DNA of 64,000 nt. It comes from Campylobacter jejuni. GTDB taxonomy: Bacteria > Campylobacterota > Campylobacteria > Campylobacterales > Campylobacteraceae. Of the stretch, positions 47,264 through 55,938 are shown piece after piece. Below the pieces are notes generated by a model that was not told the DNA's origin, ran no database searches, and was given only the letters and a program-made list of their open reading frames with translations. Made by a program: the position numbers and the translations under genes. The stretch is from NCBI GenBank assembly GCA_014305285.1, contig JACRSG010000001.1, positions 62,001 to 126,000 of the forward strand, read 5' to 3'. Within the stretch, counting starts at the first letter, position 1; each line of letters starts with the position of its first letter.

Positions 47264-47281
47264 TTGGCACAGTTTTTGCTT
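47264..47281 (+). promoter_or_regulatory. Sigma54 promoter of flaG-fliD-fliS
   Basis: TTGGCAC, five bases (agttt), then TTGCTT: perfect RpoN signature. Transcription should begin about twelve bases downstream of the GC, near 47291, leaving a leader of about 100 bases before flaG. A possible sigma28-like CGATAT box lies further down at 47345-47350 but lacks a convincing -35. Confidence 0.92.
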
Positions 47282-47290
47282 GTTATTTTT

Positions 47291-47318
47291 TATAAAGAAA
47301 AATAAATTTTTCTTTATA
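47291..47318 (+). other. Hairpin at the 5' end of the flaG leader
   Basis: Arms TATAAAGAAAAA (47291-47302) and TTTTTCTTTATA (47307-47318) form a perfect 12-bp stem with loop TAAA. Its first base coincides with the predicted sigma54 start, so the mRNA could begin in a double strand. Alternatively it is the terminator of the upstream haem/ubiD run; both readings fit. Confidence 0.6.
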
Positions 47319-47394
47319 GGGTGTTCATAATTTTATAAATTTGTCGATATAAGTTTTTAACTGGCAAATAGGAAATTTTAAAAAGGATTTTAAA

Positions 47395-47760
47395 ATGGAA
47401 ATATCGAAGGTAAATAGGCAAATGGATACAGCTTTGGCAAACATTAGCCAAAGAACAAGTGAGACACAGGCTAGTTTAAACATTCAAACCGATAAAAATC
47501 AAAGCCAAGGAGGCGATGATGGACAGCAACAAGGTGTGAGTGAAAAGTTAGCTGATATTACAAAAAAGCTAAATGAACAAATGGATTCTTTAGATACCAA
47601 TGTTCGTTTTGGTTATAGTGATAAAATCGGTTCCATGTATATTAGCGTGACTGAAAAAAGTACTGGAAGGGAAATCCGTCAAATTCCTAGTGAAGAGGCT
47701 ATGAGATTGGCTGAGTATTTTAGGGATCTGATAGGAATGATATTTGATAAGGAGAGTTAA
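47395..47760 (+). CDS. flaG: FlaG-family flagellar protein
   Basis: Small protein that influences filament length in Campylobacter. The 121-residue product has a Gln-rich, low-complexity first half and the conserved FlaG C-terminal region: FGYSDKIGSMYISVTEKSTG, then IRQIPSEEAMRLAEYFRDLIG. Followed two bases later by fliD. Ribosome site AAAGGA seven bases upstream. Confidence 0.93.
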   Translation: MEISKVNRQMDTALANISQRTSETQASLNIQTDKNQSQGGDDGQQQGVSEKLADITKKLNEQMDSLDTNVRFGYSDKIGSMYISVTEKSTGREIRQIPSEEAMRLAEYFRDLIGMIFDKES

Positions 47761-47762
47761 AA

Positions 47763-49697
47763 ATGGCATTGGGTACTCTATCTAGTTTAGGATTTGGTTC
47801 TGGGGTTTTAAAACAAGATGTTATGGATAAATTAAAAGCAGCAGAGCAAAAAGATCGTATTGATCCTTATACTAAAAAAATTGAAGAAAATACAACCAAA
47901 CAAAAAGATTTAACCGAGATTAAAACCAAGCTTTCTACTTTTCAAACAACTGTGTCATCATTGGGAGATTCTACAGTTTTTGCTAAAAGAAAGGTTATAG
48001 CAAGTATCACTGATAATCCTCCTGCAAGCCTTAGTGCAGCTTCAGGTGTTGCTTTACAAAGTTTGAATATCAATGTTACTCAGCTTGCTCAAAAAGATGT
48101 TTATCAAAGCAAGGGTTTAGTAAATGACACGGGAATTATTGATGCGAACTTAAGCAATTCTACTAATTTAACTTTTTTTTCTAATGGAAAAGAATACAGT
48201 GTTACCATAGATAAAAATACCACCTATAAAGATTTGGCCGATAAGATCAATACTGCTACAGGTGGAGAAATTGTAGCTAAGATAGTAAATACAGGAGAAA
48301 AAAATGCACCTTATCGTTTAACCTTAACGAGTAAAGAAACAGGCGAAGACAGTGCGATAAGTTTTTACGCTGGAAAAAAAGATGCAACAGGGAAATATCA
48401 AGAAGATGCAAATGCAAAAAATATATTTAAAAATCTTGGATGGGAATTAGATACAACGAGCCAGACTATCGATCCAGCTAAGGATAAAAAAGGTTATGGT
48501 ATTAATAAGGATACTTCTTCGCATATCCAAACCGCGCAAAATGCAGAATTTACACTTGATGGTATTAAGATGTTTAGATCAAGCAATACCATTACTGATC
48601 TTGGCGTAGGAATGACTTTAACTTTAAATAAAACAGGTGAAATCAATTTTGATGTTCAGCAAGATAGTGAGTCTGTTACTAAAGCTATGCAAGATATGGT
48701 TGATGCTTATAATGCTTTAGTGTTAAATCTTAATGCTGCTACAGATTATAATAGTGAAACAGGAGCCAAAGGGACTTTGCAAGGTGTAACGGAAGTAAAC
48801 TCTATACGCTCAAGTATTATTTCAAAACTTTTTCAATCTCAATCTGTTGATGGTAAAGTTGAAGATGCTAATGGAAATAAAGTAAATGCTAAAGTAATGC
48901 TTTCTTTACAAGATTATGGTTTAAGTATGACTGATTCAGGAACTTTAAATTTTAATTCTTCTACTTTTGAAAGCAAGATGAAAGAAAATCCTGATTTGAC
49001 TGAAAGTTTTTTTTCAGGTGTTACTCAATATAAGGATATAAACTATACCGGTGATTTGATTAAAGAAGATAGTCTTAAAAATCATTTAGGAAAAAAAGAT
49101 GATGAAAACAAAGGTATAAGTTTTGAACCTGGAAAATTTCAAATTGTTACAAATTTTCAAACCTATGATTTATCTAAAAATGCTGATGGGACTAATTTTA
49201 AATTAACCGGTGAGACAGAACAAGAAATGCTTCAAAATTTAGCTGATCATATCAATGGTAAAGGCATTGAAGGTCTAACAGTTAAGGTTGAGGCTTATGA
49301 TAAAAATGGAGAAAAAGGATATAAGCTTAATTTTAAAACCGATGGAAGTTCTGATTTTGCCATAAAAGGAGATGATCAATTTCTTAAACAATTTGGTTTA
49401 AGTCAAACGAGTATTACCGCTGAGGCAGTTGAAGGTGTGGGTGTGTTTGCTCAACTTAAAACAACTTTACAGGGTATAACAGGCAAAGAGGGTTCTTTGA
49501 CAAAATATGATGAAAGTTTAACAAATGATACAAAAGCATTAAATGCATCAAAAGAATCGGAACAAAAATTGATAGATGCTAGATACGATACTATGACAAA
49601 TCAATGGTTGCAGTATGAAAGTATTTTAAATAAACTCAATCAGCAGCTATCAACTGTGACTAATATGATTAATGCGGCAAATAATTCTAATAAATAA
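47763..49697 (+). CDS. fliD: Flagellar filament cap protein FliD
   Basis: Forms the distal cap and promotes flagellin polymerisation. Seen: N-terminal LSSLGFGSGVLKQDVMDKLKAAEQ and C-terminal coiled coil QWLQYESILNKLNQQLSTVTNMINAA typical of FliD D0, with large variable middle. Length 644 fits C. jejuni FliD. No cysteines noticed. Second gene behind the sigma54 promoter; fliS follows after 11 bases. Confidence 0.96.
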   Translation: MALGTLSSLGFGSGVLKQDVMDKLKAAEQKDRIDPYTKKIEENTTKQKDLTEIKTKLSTFQTTVSSLGDSTVFAKRKVIASITDNPPASLSAASGVALQSLNINVTQLAQKDVYQSKGLVNDTGIIDANLSNSTNLTFFSNGKEYSVTIDKNTTYKDLADKINTATGGEIVAKIVNTGEKNAPYRLTLTSKETGEDSAISFYAGKKDATGKYQEDANAKNIFKNLGWELDTTSQTIDPAKDKKGYGINKDTSSHIQTAQNAEFTLDGIKMFRSSNTITDLGVGMTLTLNKTGEINFDVQQDSESVTKAMQDMVDAYNALVLNLNAATDYNSETGAKGTLQGVTEVNSIRSSIISKLFQSQSVDGKVEDANGNKVNAKVMLSLQDYGLSMTDSGTLNFNSSTFESKMKENPDLTESFFSGVTQYKDINYTGDLIKEDSLKNHLGKKDDENKGISFEPGKFQIVTNFQTYDLSKNADGTNFKLTGETEQEMLQNLADHINGKGIEGLTVKVEAYDKNGEKGYKLNFKTDGSSDFAIKGDDQFLKQFGLSQTSITAEAVEGVGVFAQLKTTLQGITGKEGSLTKYDESLTNDTKALNASKESEQKLIDARYDTMTNQWLQYESILNKLNQQLSTVTNMINAANNSNK

Positions 49698-49708
49698 GGA
49701 TAAAAAAG

Positions 49709-50095
49709 ATGCAAAATAATTTAGCCTATAATGCTTATTCTCAAAATCAAGCGGGGATAGAGTCTGCACAAAAACTTATTGAAATGCTTTATGAGGGAAT
49801 TTTGCGTTTTTGTGCAAGAGCTAAAGTGGCTATAAGAAATGAGGATATAGAAGAAAGAGTGTATTTTGTAAAAAGAACCACAGCTATTTTTATAGAACTT
49901 ATCAATACTTTAGATTATGAAAAAGGCGGAGATGTGGCACACTATTTAAGCGGGCTTTATACGAGAGAAATTCAGCTTTTATCTTTGGCAAATTTAGAAA
50001 ACAATGAAGAGAGAATCAATGAAGTTATAAATGTAACCAAAGGTTTGTTAGAGGCTTGGAGAGAAGTACATAGCAATGAAACAATGGCTCAATGA
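49709..50095 (+). CDS. fliS: Flagellar export chaperone FliS
   Basis: Binds flagellin C-termini before export. The 128-residue product has the family start AYNAYSQNQAGIESAQKLIEMLYEGIL and the ERVYFVKRTTAIFIELINTLDYEKGGDVA helix pair. AAGGATAA ribosome site upstream. Overlaps the next small gene by 20 bases. Confidence 0.96.
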   Translation: MQNNLAYNAYSQNQAGIESAQKLIEMLYEGILRFCARAKVAIRNEDIEERVYFVKRTTAIFIELINTLDYEKGGDVAHYLSGLYTREIQLLSLANLENNEERINEVINVTKGLLEAWREVHSNETMAQ

Positions 50096-50351
50096 TTTTA
50101 AACTCGCGTTAATTCAAGAAGATGTTAATAAGCTTGAAAATTTACTTGATGAACTTGATATGAAAGCTTTTGTTAAAAATTTAGCCAAAAGACCATCTTC
50201 GGCAGACTTTTTAAAAGAAAATATAAATGATGTATTTTATCAAGTTCAAGCTCTTTTGCAAGAATCTATTGTGCTAATTGAACAAAAGAAAAAAATAAAG
50301 GCTGTTGAAATTCAAAAATTTCAAAAAGTTTTGACGTATTTTAAATCTTAA
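50076..50351 (+). CDS. Small protein downstream of fliS, possibly FliT-like
   Basis: No clear family (Cj0550). The 91-residue product is all-helical with KLENLLDELDMKAFVK and basic ends; position right after fliS with a 20-base overlap is the place where other bacteria carry fliT, an idea from context only. It ends one base before the rnpB region on the opposite strand. Confidence 0.6.
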   Translation: MKQWLNDFKLALIQEDVNKLENLLDELDMKAFVKNLAKRPSSADFLKENINDVFYQVQALLQESIVLIEQKKKIKAVEIQKFQKVLTYFKS

Positions 50352-50668
50352 AAAAGCATAGCGATAAGCCGAGTTCTGTCTTGAATGCTCATTTATCTAG
50401 TTTTGTTTTTGCAAACAAAATCAAGCGAAGGGTTAAAACAAAGACTCTAACCATCCCTTCTTGCTGCACATTGGGTTTACATAGCCGAAATTGTTGCCAA
50501 AATCGCTGGTGGGCTTTTACCCCACCGTTTCACCTTTTCCACTTTTGTGGTAGTTTTCTTTCTGTTGCACTATCCCTTAGGTCACCCTAGCCATCTGTTA
50601 GATGGAATGTTTGTCTTTAGCAGCTCGGACTTTCCTCTTCTAAAAAGAAGCGAGCATTTACTATGCTT
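50352..50668 (-). ncRNA. rnpB: RNase P RNA (bacterial class A)
   Basis: Catalytic RNA that removes tRNA 5' leaders. On the minus strand the conserved GAGGAAAGTCCG element lies near 50640-50625 and ACAGAACTCGGCTTAT near the 3' end at about 50385-50365. GCATAG at 50666-50661 pairs with CTATGC at 50361-50356, closing stem P1; a run of T follows. Ends are approximate to a few bases. A protein-like frame on the plus strand through this region is not real. Confidence 0.93.
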
Positions 50669-50680
50669 TAAATTCAGATT

Positions 50681-50686
50681 TTAACG
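50681..50686 (-). promoter_or_regulatory. Candidate -10 box for rnpB
   Basis: On the minus strand GTTAAAATCTG places TTAAAAT-like bases about 15 bases before the P1 stem. Position is approximate and the call is by eye. Confidence 0.3.
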
Positions 50687-50747
50687 TAATTTTACTTATT
50701 TTTTTATCAAATAAAATAATTTTATTGTGATATCAATCAAAATTTGA

Positions 50748-50753
50748 TAAAAT
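50748..50753 (+). promoter_or_regulatory. Candidate -10 box for efp
   Basis: TTGATAAAATTATT contains TAAAAT 35 bases before the preferred efp start. Confidence 0.35.
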
Positions 50754-50782
50754 TATTTTTCATTTTTGAACAAAGGAAATTT

Positions 50783-51352
50783 ATGGCATCTTATTCAATG
50801 GGTGATTTAAAAAAGGGACTTAAAATAGAAATCGATGGAATTCCTTTTAAAATAGTTGAGTATCAGCATGTAAAACCAGGCAAAGGCCCTGCTTTTGTGC
50901 GCATTAAAATCAAATCTTTTATTGATGGTAAAGTGCTTGAGAAAACTTTTCATGCAGGCGATAAATGTGAAGCTCCAAATTTAGAAGATAAAACTATGCA
51001 GTATCTTTACGATGACGGTGAAAATTGCCAGTTTATGGATACACAAACGTATGAGCAAGTAGCTATCAGCGATGATGATGTGGGCGAGGCAAAAAAATGG
51101 ATGCTTGATGGTATGATGGTAGATGTGCTTTTTCACAATGGCAAGGCTATCGGCGTAGAAGTTCCGCAAGTTGTTGAACTCAAAATCATCGAAACGGCTC
51201 CAAATTTCAAAGGTGATACTCAAGGTTCAAATAAAAAACCGGCTACATTAGAAACAGGTGCGGTAGTACAAATTCCTTTTCATGTGTTAGAAGGTGAAGT
51301 TATACGCGTTGATACTGTGCGTGGTGAGTATATAGAAAGAGCGAACAAATAG
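50783..51352 (+). CDS. efp: Elongation factor P
   Basis: Rescues ribosomes stalled at polyproline. The family N-terminus [19 protein letters not shown] begins at 50783, eight bases after AAAGGAA; the open frame from 50744 adds no family sequence. Seen: [16 protein letters not shown] near 29-44 with the modifiable-type lysine at the loop tip (PGKGPA) and [22 protein letters not shown] in domain III. Length 189. Followed by a clear terminator. Confidence 0.97.
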
Positions 51353-51355
51353 TAT

Positions 51356-51388
51356 AAAAAAGCTTTTGGAGTATTCCAAAGCTTTTTT
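51356..51388 (+). terminator. Intrinsic terminator after efp
   Basis: AAAAAAGCTTTTGGA and TCCAAAGCTTTTTT form a long stem (one bulged T) with loop GTAT, four bases after the efp stop, ending in a T6 run. Best terminator in the window. Confidence 0.9.
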
Positions 51389-51510
51389 AAATTTATATAA
51401 AATTTATTTTGTTACTTAACTTCTTATTTTATTCTTAAAAATATTTTTTTAAACTTTTCTTCAATTTAAAATTTCTATAATATTTTTAATTTGTATTGTG
51501 GAGATGGTTT

Positions 51511-52203
51511 ATGGAATGGTTGCTTCTTGCTTCTATACCTTTGATTGTTTTAGGTTTTGCTTTAAAGATCAACCCTTTTTTAGTAGTAACTTCGGTAGGA
51601 ATTTATGCTGGACTTGTTTCAGGGTTTGATTTTGTTAAGGTTGTTAGTGATATAGGAAAATCTTTTGTAGATAATCGCTATGTTGCTATAATTTGGCTTA
51701 TTTTACCTTTACTTGCTGTTTTAGAACGCAAAGGCTTAAGAGAGCAGGCTAAAAATTTAATATCTAAAATACAAGTTGCTAGCACGGGACGAATTTTAAT
51801 GTGTTATTTTGTTTTTAGACAAGTTACTGCAGCTTTAGGGCTTTTATCTTTAGGTGGACATGCACAGATGATAAGACCTTTAATAGCCCCTATGGCAGAA
51901 GCTGCAGCTAAGCTTAAATTTAAAAATTTAACACATAAAGATAGTCAAAAAATTAAAGCTTTTTCTGCGGGAACGGATAATGTTGCTGTATTTTTTGGAG
52001 AGGATATTTTTATAGCTGTGCATTCTATTTTGTTTATCAAAGCTTTTTATGAGAGCAATGATATTATTGTTGAGCCATTGCATTTATCAGTTTGGGCTAT
52101 ACCAACTGGAATTTTGGCTTTAATTATCCATTGTTCTAGGCTTTATTTGTTTGATAAAAAATTAGAAAAAACTTATAAAGAGTTGAGTGATGATAAGTCT
52201 TGA
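51511..52203 (+). CDS. DUF969-family membrane protein
   Basis: Half of a two-gene transporter-like pair. ATG at 51511 follows GGAG by 8 bases; the frame also offers a TTG at 51496 that lacks a ribosome site. Seen: about six membrane helices, opening MEWLLLASIPLIVLGFALKINPFLVV and the KAFSAGTDNVAVFFGEDIF loop near 150-168. DUF969 and DUF979 are always neighbours and are proposed to carry 5-oxoproline or related small acids; the role here is by analogy. Confidence 0.82.
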   Translation: MEWLLLASIPLIVLGFALKINPFLVVTSVGIYAGLVSGFDFVKVVSDIGKSFVDNRYVAIIWLILPLLAVLERKGLREQAKNLISKIQVASTGRILMCYFVFRQVTAALGLLSLGGHAQMIRPLIAPMAEAAAKLKFKNLTHKDSQKIKAFSAGTDNVAVFFGEDIFIAVHSILFIKAFYESNDIIVEPLHLSVWAIPTGILALIIHCSRLYLFDKKLEKTYKELSDDKS

Positions 52204-53143
52204 TTTGCTTTATTATATTGTAGGAATTTTATTTTTAATTTTTGGAATTTTAAGCTTTTCTAATCAAGCTAAGGATATAAAATCAAGAATAAGTGGTGGA
52301 ATATTCTGGGTAAGTTATAGTTTTACTTTTTTACTAGCAGGAGTTTTGCCTCATTTTGTGATGGGTTGTATAGTGATTTTACTAGCCCTTATAGCAGGGT
52401 TTAATTTATTAAAACCAGCAAAGATTGAAGTTAGCAAAGAAGAAAAAGAATATGAAATAAAACATGCACATATTTATAAAAATAAACTTTTTATTCCTGC
52501 TTTAATGGTTCCTTTGATTACACTTATTGGGACTTTTTTATTTCCTCATTTGAGTTTTTTTGAGAATAAAAATGCTATATTGATGGCTTTGATTATAGGT
52601 ATAATGATTTCTTCGGTGATTGCTTGTTTTATGTTTAGAGCCTCTCCTAAAAGAGCTATTAAAGATGCAGCACATACTATGGATTACATTAGTTGGGCAG
52701 CACTTTTACCACAAATTTTGGCTACACTTGGAGTAGTTTTTGTTTCCACAGGAATGGGTGATCAAGTATCTAAACTTTTATCCAGTTATATTAGTTTAGA
52801 TAATGCTTTTATTGCAGTAGTTGTGTATTGTATCGCTATGACACTTTTTACTATAGTAATGGGCAATGCTTTTGCAGCTTTTCCTGTGATTACTTCAGCT
52901 ATTGCTTTGCCGATTTTAATCATACAAATGCATGCAAATCCTGCTATTATAGGAGCGATTGGAATGCTTAGTGGATTTTGCGGAACTTTAATGACGCCTA
53001 TGGCTGCAAATTTTAATATAGTTCCTGCAGTGCTTTTAAACTTGGATGATAAAAATGGCGTAATTAAAGCTCAGTTGATGTCAGGACTTGTCTTGCTTGC
53101 AGCTAATATCTTTTTAATGTATTTTTTAGCTTTTAGATTTTAA
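52190..53143 (+). CDS. DUF979-family membrane protein
   Basis: Partner of the preceding DUF969 protein. Begins inside its end (14-base overlap; GTG three bases earlier also possible). Seen: nine or so hydrophobic segments, FAAFPVITSAIALPIL near 240 and GMLSGFCGTLMTPMAANFN near 265, conserved glycine/proline loops of the family. Length 317. A small ribosome site and a disrupted third gene follow. Confidence 0.82.
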   Translation: MISLDLLYYIVGILFLIFGILSFSNQAKDIKSRISGGIFWVSYSFTFLLAGVLPHFVMGCIVILLALIAGFNLLKPAKIEVSKEEKEYEIKHAHIYKNKLFIPALMVPLITLIGTFLFPHLSFFENKNAILMALIIGIMISSVIACFMFRASPKRAIKDAAHTMDYISWAALLPQILATLGVVFVSTGMGDQVSKLLSSYISLDNAFIAVVVYCIAMTLFTIVMGNAFAAFPVITSAIALPILIIQMHANPAIIGAIGMLSGFCGTLMTPMAANFNIVPAVLLNLDDKNGVIKAQLMSGLVLLAANIFLMYFLAFRF

Positions 53144-53153
53144 GGAGAAAAAA

Positions 53154-53545
53154 TGGAAAAATTTATAAAACAATTTAGTTTTATCGCATTGGAAAATATT
53201 TTTAGAGAATTGCCAAATAAAATTACACATTCTTTTAATGATATCAATGATATTAAACCACCAAAACTTATTATCCTAAGGATGAAATCATCAAAGCTCT
53301 GATTCTCAATTTAGTAAAGTATGGTTTGGACTCAGTTTTTTGAAAATTTAAACAAGCTATAAAATTTGCAAAGAAAATATATGAAATTTTAAAGGAATAT
53401 TTTCCGCTTAGTAGTTTTGTTTTTGGAAGCGATTGATCGCATACAAATTTTGAAACTAATTTTTCATCGGCTTTAACAGCTTTTAATGAAATTGTTGTAT
53501 TTAAAAAGAACAAGGGCAAATTTTAGGGATAGTGCTTGTGCTTTA
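53154..53545 (+). pseudogene. Remnant of a gene following DUF969/DUF979 (possibly DUF2891)
   Basis: AAGGAGAAAAA then ATG at 53154 give a clean start: MEKFIKQFSFIALENIFRE and about 40 residues more, which read like the opening of DUF2891 proteins (ALxNIxRExPxKixH). After 53270 the sequence jumps frame (YPKDEIIKALILNLVKYG) and meets stops at about 53341, 53434 and 53523. So an internal deletion plus point lesions left about 390 bases of a gene that is normally near 1 kb. Family assignment rests on a short match plus the frequent DUF969-DUF979-DUF2891 order. Nothing else is seen in 53144-53553. Confidence 0.6.
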
Positions 53546-53553
53546 TTTGACTT

Positions 53554-54639
53554 TTAAGCTTTTTGTTTTATCCTAAAGATGTATTTTGCAATGCGTTCAA
53601 AATGCACTCTTAGATAAGGTTTGTGAATTACAAAACCACCTAAAAGCCCTAAAATGCTTCCTATTATGACATCAATTAAACGAGCGAGTATTAATGTATT
53701 TGCATTTTCACTCATAAAATTAGTCGCTTCTGAAAGATAAGTAGCATAAGGAGTAAAGAAAATCATAGCTAAAGCATAGTTTCGATTGACTAAAAATTGT
53801 CCTATAAAAAACAAAGACATCATAAGTAAAACAAACTCTATATCGTGAAATTGTTTAGATAAAAGCCACCATGCAAAACATACTCCTAAGGCTGTTCCTA
53901 TGATGCGTTGAATTTGCTTGATCCATATAGAGTTTAAAGTTACACCTTGCATAATAGCTGTGCAAGAAATGGTTATCCAATAACTTCTTTCAAGTTCTAA
54001 AAAAGTTCCTAAAAATATAGAAAAAGCCACAAAAGAACCCATGATCAAAGAATCTACAAAAACCGCATCAAAACCTATGTATTCTCTAGGTGGAATTTCG
54101 CTAGGCAAAGCATTTTTAAATCCGTAAATCACAACGATAGAATATAAAAAAGCCATTAAATTAGCTACCATTGCTCCAAGAAAAACAAGACCCATTAAAA
54201 AGATAAAATCCTTAGCCTCAAAAGGAGAATAAGCTCCTAAAACACAAGAAAATACAAAGAAAAAATATCCAGGTGCACCAATGTTATAATATCTAATTAA
54301 AACAGAACTTCCCATGGCCACAAGTCCTATAGGGATAAAGGCAAAAATTGCAGGTAAAAAATGGGTTAAAATTCCTAAGAAAAAACTAGAAACTATACCA
54401 AAAGCACAGCACATCACAACAGCCATTCTGTGATATAAAGGAGTGTTTGGAACATATAAAAAAGATAAAGCTCCTATCATGGCAATGAGTCCATAGTTTA
54501 ATTTTCCAAAAAATACACTAAGCCCTAAAACTATACCCACACCTAAAGCCGCAAAAAAAGGCATTTGCCAAACTTGTTCGCTTGAATTGAGTTTAGCAAT
54601 TTCTTTAAAGTGTTGCTTTAGTATTTCTATTTTATTCAC
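53554..54639 (-). CDS. FUSC-like integral membrane protein
   Basis: Unknown substrate (Cj0557c). Seen: two bundles of about five membrane helices each (residues about 25-165 and 195-340) separated by EIPPREYIGFDAVF, with YWITISCTAIMQGVTLNSIWIKQIQRIIGTALG, the FUSC family hallmark second-bundle motif. FUSC proteins are often partners of aromatic acid exporters. Length 361. Overlaps proA start-to-stop by 4 bases; same operon. Confidence 0.75.
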   Translation of the reverse strand: MNKIEILKQHFKEIAKLNSSEQVWQMPFFAALGVGIVLGLSVFFGKLNYGLIAMIGALSFLYVPNTPLYHRMAVVMCCAFGIVSSFFLGILTHFLPAIFAFIPIGLVAMGSSVLIRYYNIGAPGYFFFVFSCVLGAYSPFEAKDFIFLMGLVFLGAMVANLMAFLYSIVVIYGFKNALPSEIPPREYIGFDAVFVDSLIMGSFVAFSIFLGTFLELERSYWITISCTAIMQGVTLNSIWIKQIQRIIGTALGVCFAWWLLSKQFHDIEFVLLMMSLFFIGQFLVNRNYALAMIFFTPYATYLSEATNFMSENANTLILARLIDVIIGSILGLLGGFVIHKPYLRVHFERIAKYIFRIKQKA

Positions 54640-55868
54640 TCTCTAATTTGTCCTTCCCCATTGATTATATATTTATAAGTACAAATATCTTCAACTCCCA
54701 TAGGACCTCTTGCGTGCAATTTGCTAGTTGAAATTCCAACTTCTCCGCCAAAGCCAAATTCTCCTCCATCGCTAAAACGCGTTGAAGCATTAGCATAAAT
54801 GCAAGATGAGTTTATAAGGCGTTGGAATTTGGCTATATTTGAAGCATCATTTGAGATAATGGTTTCAGAATGTAAGGAGCTGTGTTTGTTGATATGCTCT
54901 ATAGCTTCATCGCAATCTTTTACTAATTTTACATTTAAAGCAAAATCAAGCCATTCTGTATCAAAGGTATTTTCATTTGCTTTAAAAACTTCTAAATTGG
55001 AGTTGTTAAAATAAGTCAAAGCATTTTCGTGGGCGTGAATTTTTACCTTAAATTTTTCAAATTCAGGGATTAAAAGATTTGTAAAATTTTTAGCAATTTT
55101 TTCATGTATTAAAAGCGTTTCTAAGGAGTTACAAACACTTACTCTTTGGCACTTTGCATTAAGGATTATTTTTAAAGCCGTATCTAAATTAGCACTTTGA
55201 TCTACAAAAGCATGACACAAGCCCTTATCTTGCTTGATGAGAGGAATTTTAGTATGGTTTGCAATTTCTTGTATCATATTTGAACTTCCGCGAGGTATGA
55301 TCACATCGATTAAATCATCAAAAGCTAGAATTTGCAAGATCTCATCTCTTTGAGCAAACATAGCAAAACAATCTTGCAAATTAAATTCCTTAAGTACCTT
55401 ACCAACAAGAGCAAACATGACTTCATTTGTAAATTTTGCTTCACTTCCACCTTTAAATACGCAAGCATTAGAACTTTTTATCATTAAAGCTACGATTTCA
55501 GCACTAAGACTAGGTCTTGCTTCATAAATAACACAAATGAGTCCCAAAGGAATGCTTATCTTTTGTATGCTTAAACCTGCATAATTTTTCCAACCTTTAG
55601 AAATTTTACCTATAGGATCTTCGATGTAAGCGATTTTTTCTAGGCCTTTACAAAGAGCTAAAATGCGTTTTTCATCTAATAAAAGTCTATCTTTCATTGC
55701 TCCACTTTTTGTGAAATTTGCTATATCTTTTTCATTTGCTTCTAGGATAATTTTGAAATTTTCTTTTAAAATTTGAGTTAATTTTAAAATAATTTTTTCT
55801 TTATCTTTGGGTGTTAAGTTAAGTAGTTTTTGAGAATTTTTCTTAATATTTTCAAGCAAATTTCGCAT
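54636..55868 (-). CDS. proA: Gamma-glutamyl phosphate reductase
   Basis: Second step of proline synthesis: reduces glutamyl phosphate to the semialdehyde with NADPH. Seen: PLGLICVIYEARPSLSAEIVALMIKS near 106-131, KGGSEAKFTNEV near 136-147, VIIPRGSS near 187-194, the catalytic Cys near 245 in VSVCNSLETLLIH and the C-terminal SDGGEFGFGGEVGISTSKLHARGPMG. Length 410. First gene of proA then FUSC. Its ATG follows AAAGGATT seven bases away. Confidence 0.96.
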   Translation of the reverse strand: MRNLLENIKKNSQKLLNLTPKDKEKIILKLTQILKENFKIILEANEKDIANFTKSGAMKDRLLLDEKRILALCKGLEKIAYIEDPIGKISKGWKNYAGLSIQKISIPLGLICVIYEARPSLSAEIVALMIKSSNACVFKGGSEAKFTNEVMFALVGKVLKEFNLQDCFAMFAQRDEILQILAFDDLIDVIIPRGSSNMIQEIANHTKIPLIKQDKGLCHAFVDQSANLDTALKIILNAKCQRVSVCNSLETLLIHEKIAKNFTNLLIPEFEKFKVKIHAHENALTYFNNSNLEVFKANENTFDTEWLDFALNVKLVKDCDEAIEHINKHSSLHSETIISNDASNIAKFQRLINSSCIYANASTRFSDGGEFGFGGEVGISTSKLHARGPMGVEDICTYKYIINGEGQIRE

Positions 55869-55938
55869 TTTTAATCCTTTATTTACAAAAAACTTGATAA
55901 ATTATACAAAAAAATTTAGAATTGAAAGGTAAATATAA

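Noticed and set aside
47345-47350. Sigma28 promoter for flaG
   Set aside because: CGATAT fits the -10 but I could not find a -35 at the right spacing, so only the sigma54 site is called.
50381-50590. 69-codon plus-strand frame
   Set aside because: It lies wholly inside the RNase P RNA gene and its peptide is of the cysteine/histidine-rich kind produced by structured RNA.
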